DNA of 64,000 nt, from assembly GCA_009784945.1 (NCBI GenBank), contig WQXH01000003.1:1-64000 (forward strand), in the 5' to 3' direction. The stretch is from Coriobacteriia bacterium (GTDB taxonomy: Bacteria > Actinomycetota > Coriobacteriia > Coriobacteriales > UBA8131). Below the pieces are notes generated by a model that made no database searches, was not told where the DNA came from, and worked only from the letters and a program-made list of their open reading frames with translations. Below, one piece after another: positions 63,375 to 64,000 of the stretch (positions within the stretch are counted from its first letter, which is position 1; each line of letters opens with the position of its first letter). A program made the translations under genes and the position numbers.

Positions 63375-64000
63375 GTGTCTTTTGACCAACATGGCAGAAC
63401 CATAGACTACCTGCGTATTTCGGTTACCGATCGATGTAATCTGCGCTGCCTGTACTGCATGCCAGAAGAGGGTGTGCCATCCAAATCTCACGACTCCATG
63501 CTCAGCCTCGAAGAGATTGCCAGCTTTGCCAGGATAGCAGCAGGCGAGGGATTTAAGCGTATCAGGCTCACGGGCGGGGAGCCACTGGTGCGCTTGGGAA
63601 TAGAAGAGCTGGTGACCAAGCTGAGAGCAATACCGGGCGTAGAGTCCATTGCAATGACCACCAATGGGATACTTCTTCCCAAGATGGCCAAAAAACTCAA
63701 GGAGGCGGGTCTCAGTCGAGTCAATATCTCTCTTGACACACTCGACCCAGACCAGTATCACCACATTACACGCTGGGGAAACATCAAAGAAGTGCATAGA
63801 GGTATAGACACTGCGCTCGAGCTTGGCTTTAGGCCTGTCAAGATCAATGTTGTAGTTGTGAGAAGTCTTGACCAAGATCTCCTGGCCTTTGTTCGTATGA
63901 GCTTGGACAGACCGCTGCATGTGAGATTCATCGAGTATATGCCTGTGGGAGGCTCGTTGGGCAACGAAGGCCTTGGTTGGACAAAGGAAGATACAATTCC
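63375..64000 (+). CDS. moaA: GTP 3',8-cyclase MoaA (partial, runs off right edge)
   Basis: At least 208 residues from GTG 63375, with AAGGGAG at 63361-63367. No stop before the window ends, so the ORF track omits it. The radical SAM cluster motif is TDRCNLRCLYCMPEEG near 19. IRLTGGEPLVRLG near 62 binds SAM, and MTTNGILLPKMA near 95 and RVNISLDTLDPDQYHHIT near 115 are MoaA-specific blocks. It performs the first step of molybdopterin synthesis, GTP to 3',8-cH2GTP. The second C-terminal [4Fe-4S] site lies outside the window. Probably cotranscribed with moeA, 24 bases upstream. Confidence 0.95.
   Translation, partial: MSFDQHGRTIDYLRISVTDRCNLRCLYCMPEEGVPSKSHDSMLSLEEIASFARIAAGEGFKRIRLTGGEPLVRLGIEELVTKLRAIPGVESIAMTTNGILLPKMAKKLKEAGLSRVNISLDTLDPDQYHHITRWGNIKEVHRGIDTALELGFRPVKINVVVVRSLDQDLLAFVRMSLDRPLHVRFIEYMPVGGSLGNEGLGWTKEDTI

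Overview
The window looks like a chromosomal segment of an anaerobic, fermentative actinobacterium, most likely of class Coriobacteriia. That is inferred from gene content, not from a marker search. The grounds are a giant secreted protein of Cna-B-type repeats, a hydrogenase-4-type formate hydrogenlyase with a selenocysteine formate dehydrogenase, the order mreB-mreC-mreD-PBP2-rodA followed by a radical SAM pair (TIGR03960/TIGR03936 types), and an oxygen-sensitive lifestyle (flavodiiron protein, EFR1 ferredoxin). No rRNA, tRNA, CRISPR array or clear phage or IS transposase was seen.

Layout. (1) 1-9907, minus strand: one uninterrupted frame of at least 3302 codons with a signal peptide and about 17-19 Cna-B-like repeats. 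It runs off the left edge, which is why the ORF track, which needs a stop, omits it and shows only shadows. (2) 10.3-13.0 kb: two defence or stress modules, a ribbon-helix-helix/PIN toxin-antitoxin pair and an AbiEi/AbiEii-type pair whose promoter lies inside a long perfect palindrome. (3) 13.1-19.4 kb: RNA uridine methyltransferase, aconitase-family hydratase, cyclophilin, a TPR membrane protein and Ndk. (4) 19.5-25.5 kb: the cell-shape operon. (5) 25.6-39.2 kb: housekeeping genes (DUF697-like protein, radical SAM pair, PcrA helicase, CPBP protease, ABC-F ATPase, site-2 protease, TrpS, ScpA/ScpB, RluB-type pseudouridine synthase). (6) 39.2-59 kb, mostly minus strand: formate hydrogenlyase in two separated blocks, fdhF-hyfA-hyfB-hyfC (58.9-53.2 kb) and hyfD-E-F-G-H-I-hycH-hycI (47.9-40.3 kb). 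Between them lie a flavodiiron protein, a lipase-like hydrolase, an acetyltransferase, a Gln/Gly-repeat secreted protein and repeat-rich spacers. (7) 59-64 kb: YccF protein, RNase D, EFR1 ferredoxin and molybdenum cofactor genes moeA and moaA (moaA runs off the right edge and is also missing from the track).

How the parts fit. FdhF oxidises formate, the HyfA ferredoxin passes electrons to the HyfG/H/I [NiFe] module, and HyfB/C/D/E/F form the membrane arm. HycI and HycH mature the large subunit, and MoeA/MoaA supply the cofactor FdhF needs. The two blocks together make one complete set, and both are preceded by the same 18-nt sequence. FdhF is interrupted in the ORF track by an in-frame UGA at codon 140, followed by a SECIS-like hairpin, so it is one selenoprotein rather than two ORFs.

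The spacers are unusually rich in palindromes: two 72-bp copies of one REP-like element, a third related hairpin, two larger inverted-repeat elements, a 129-bp tandem duplication before scpA, and a 23-bp perfect palindrome inside the ABC-F gene. Several genes have a -10-like box exactly six bases before the start codon, suggesting leaderless transcripts.
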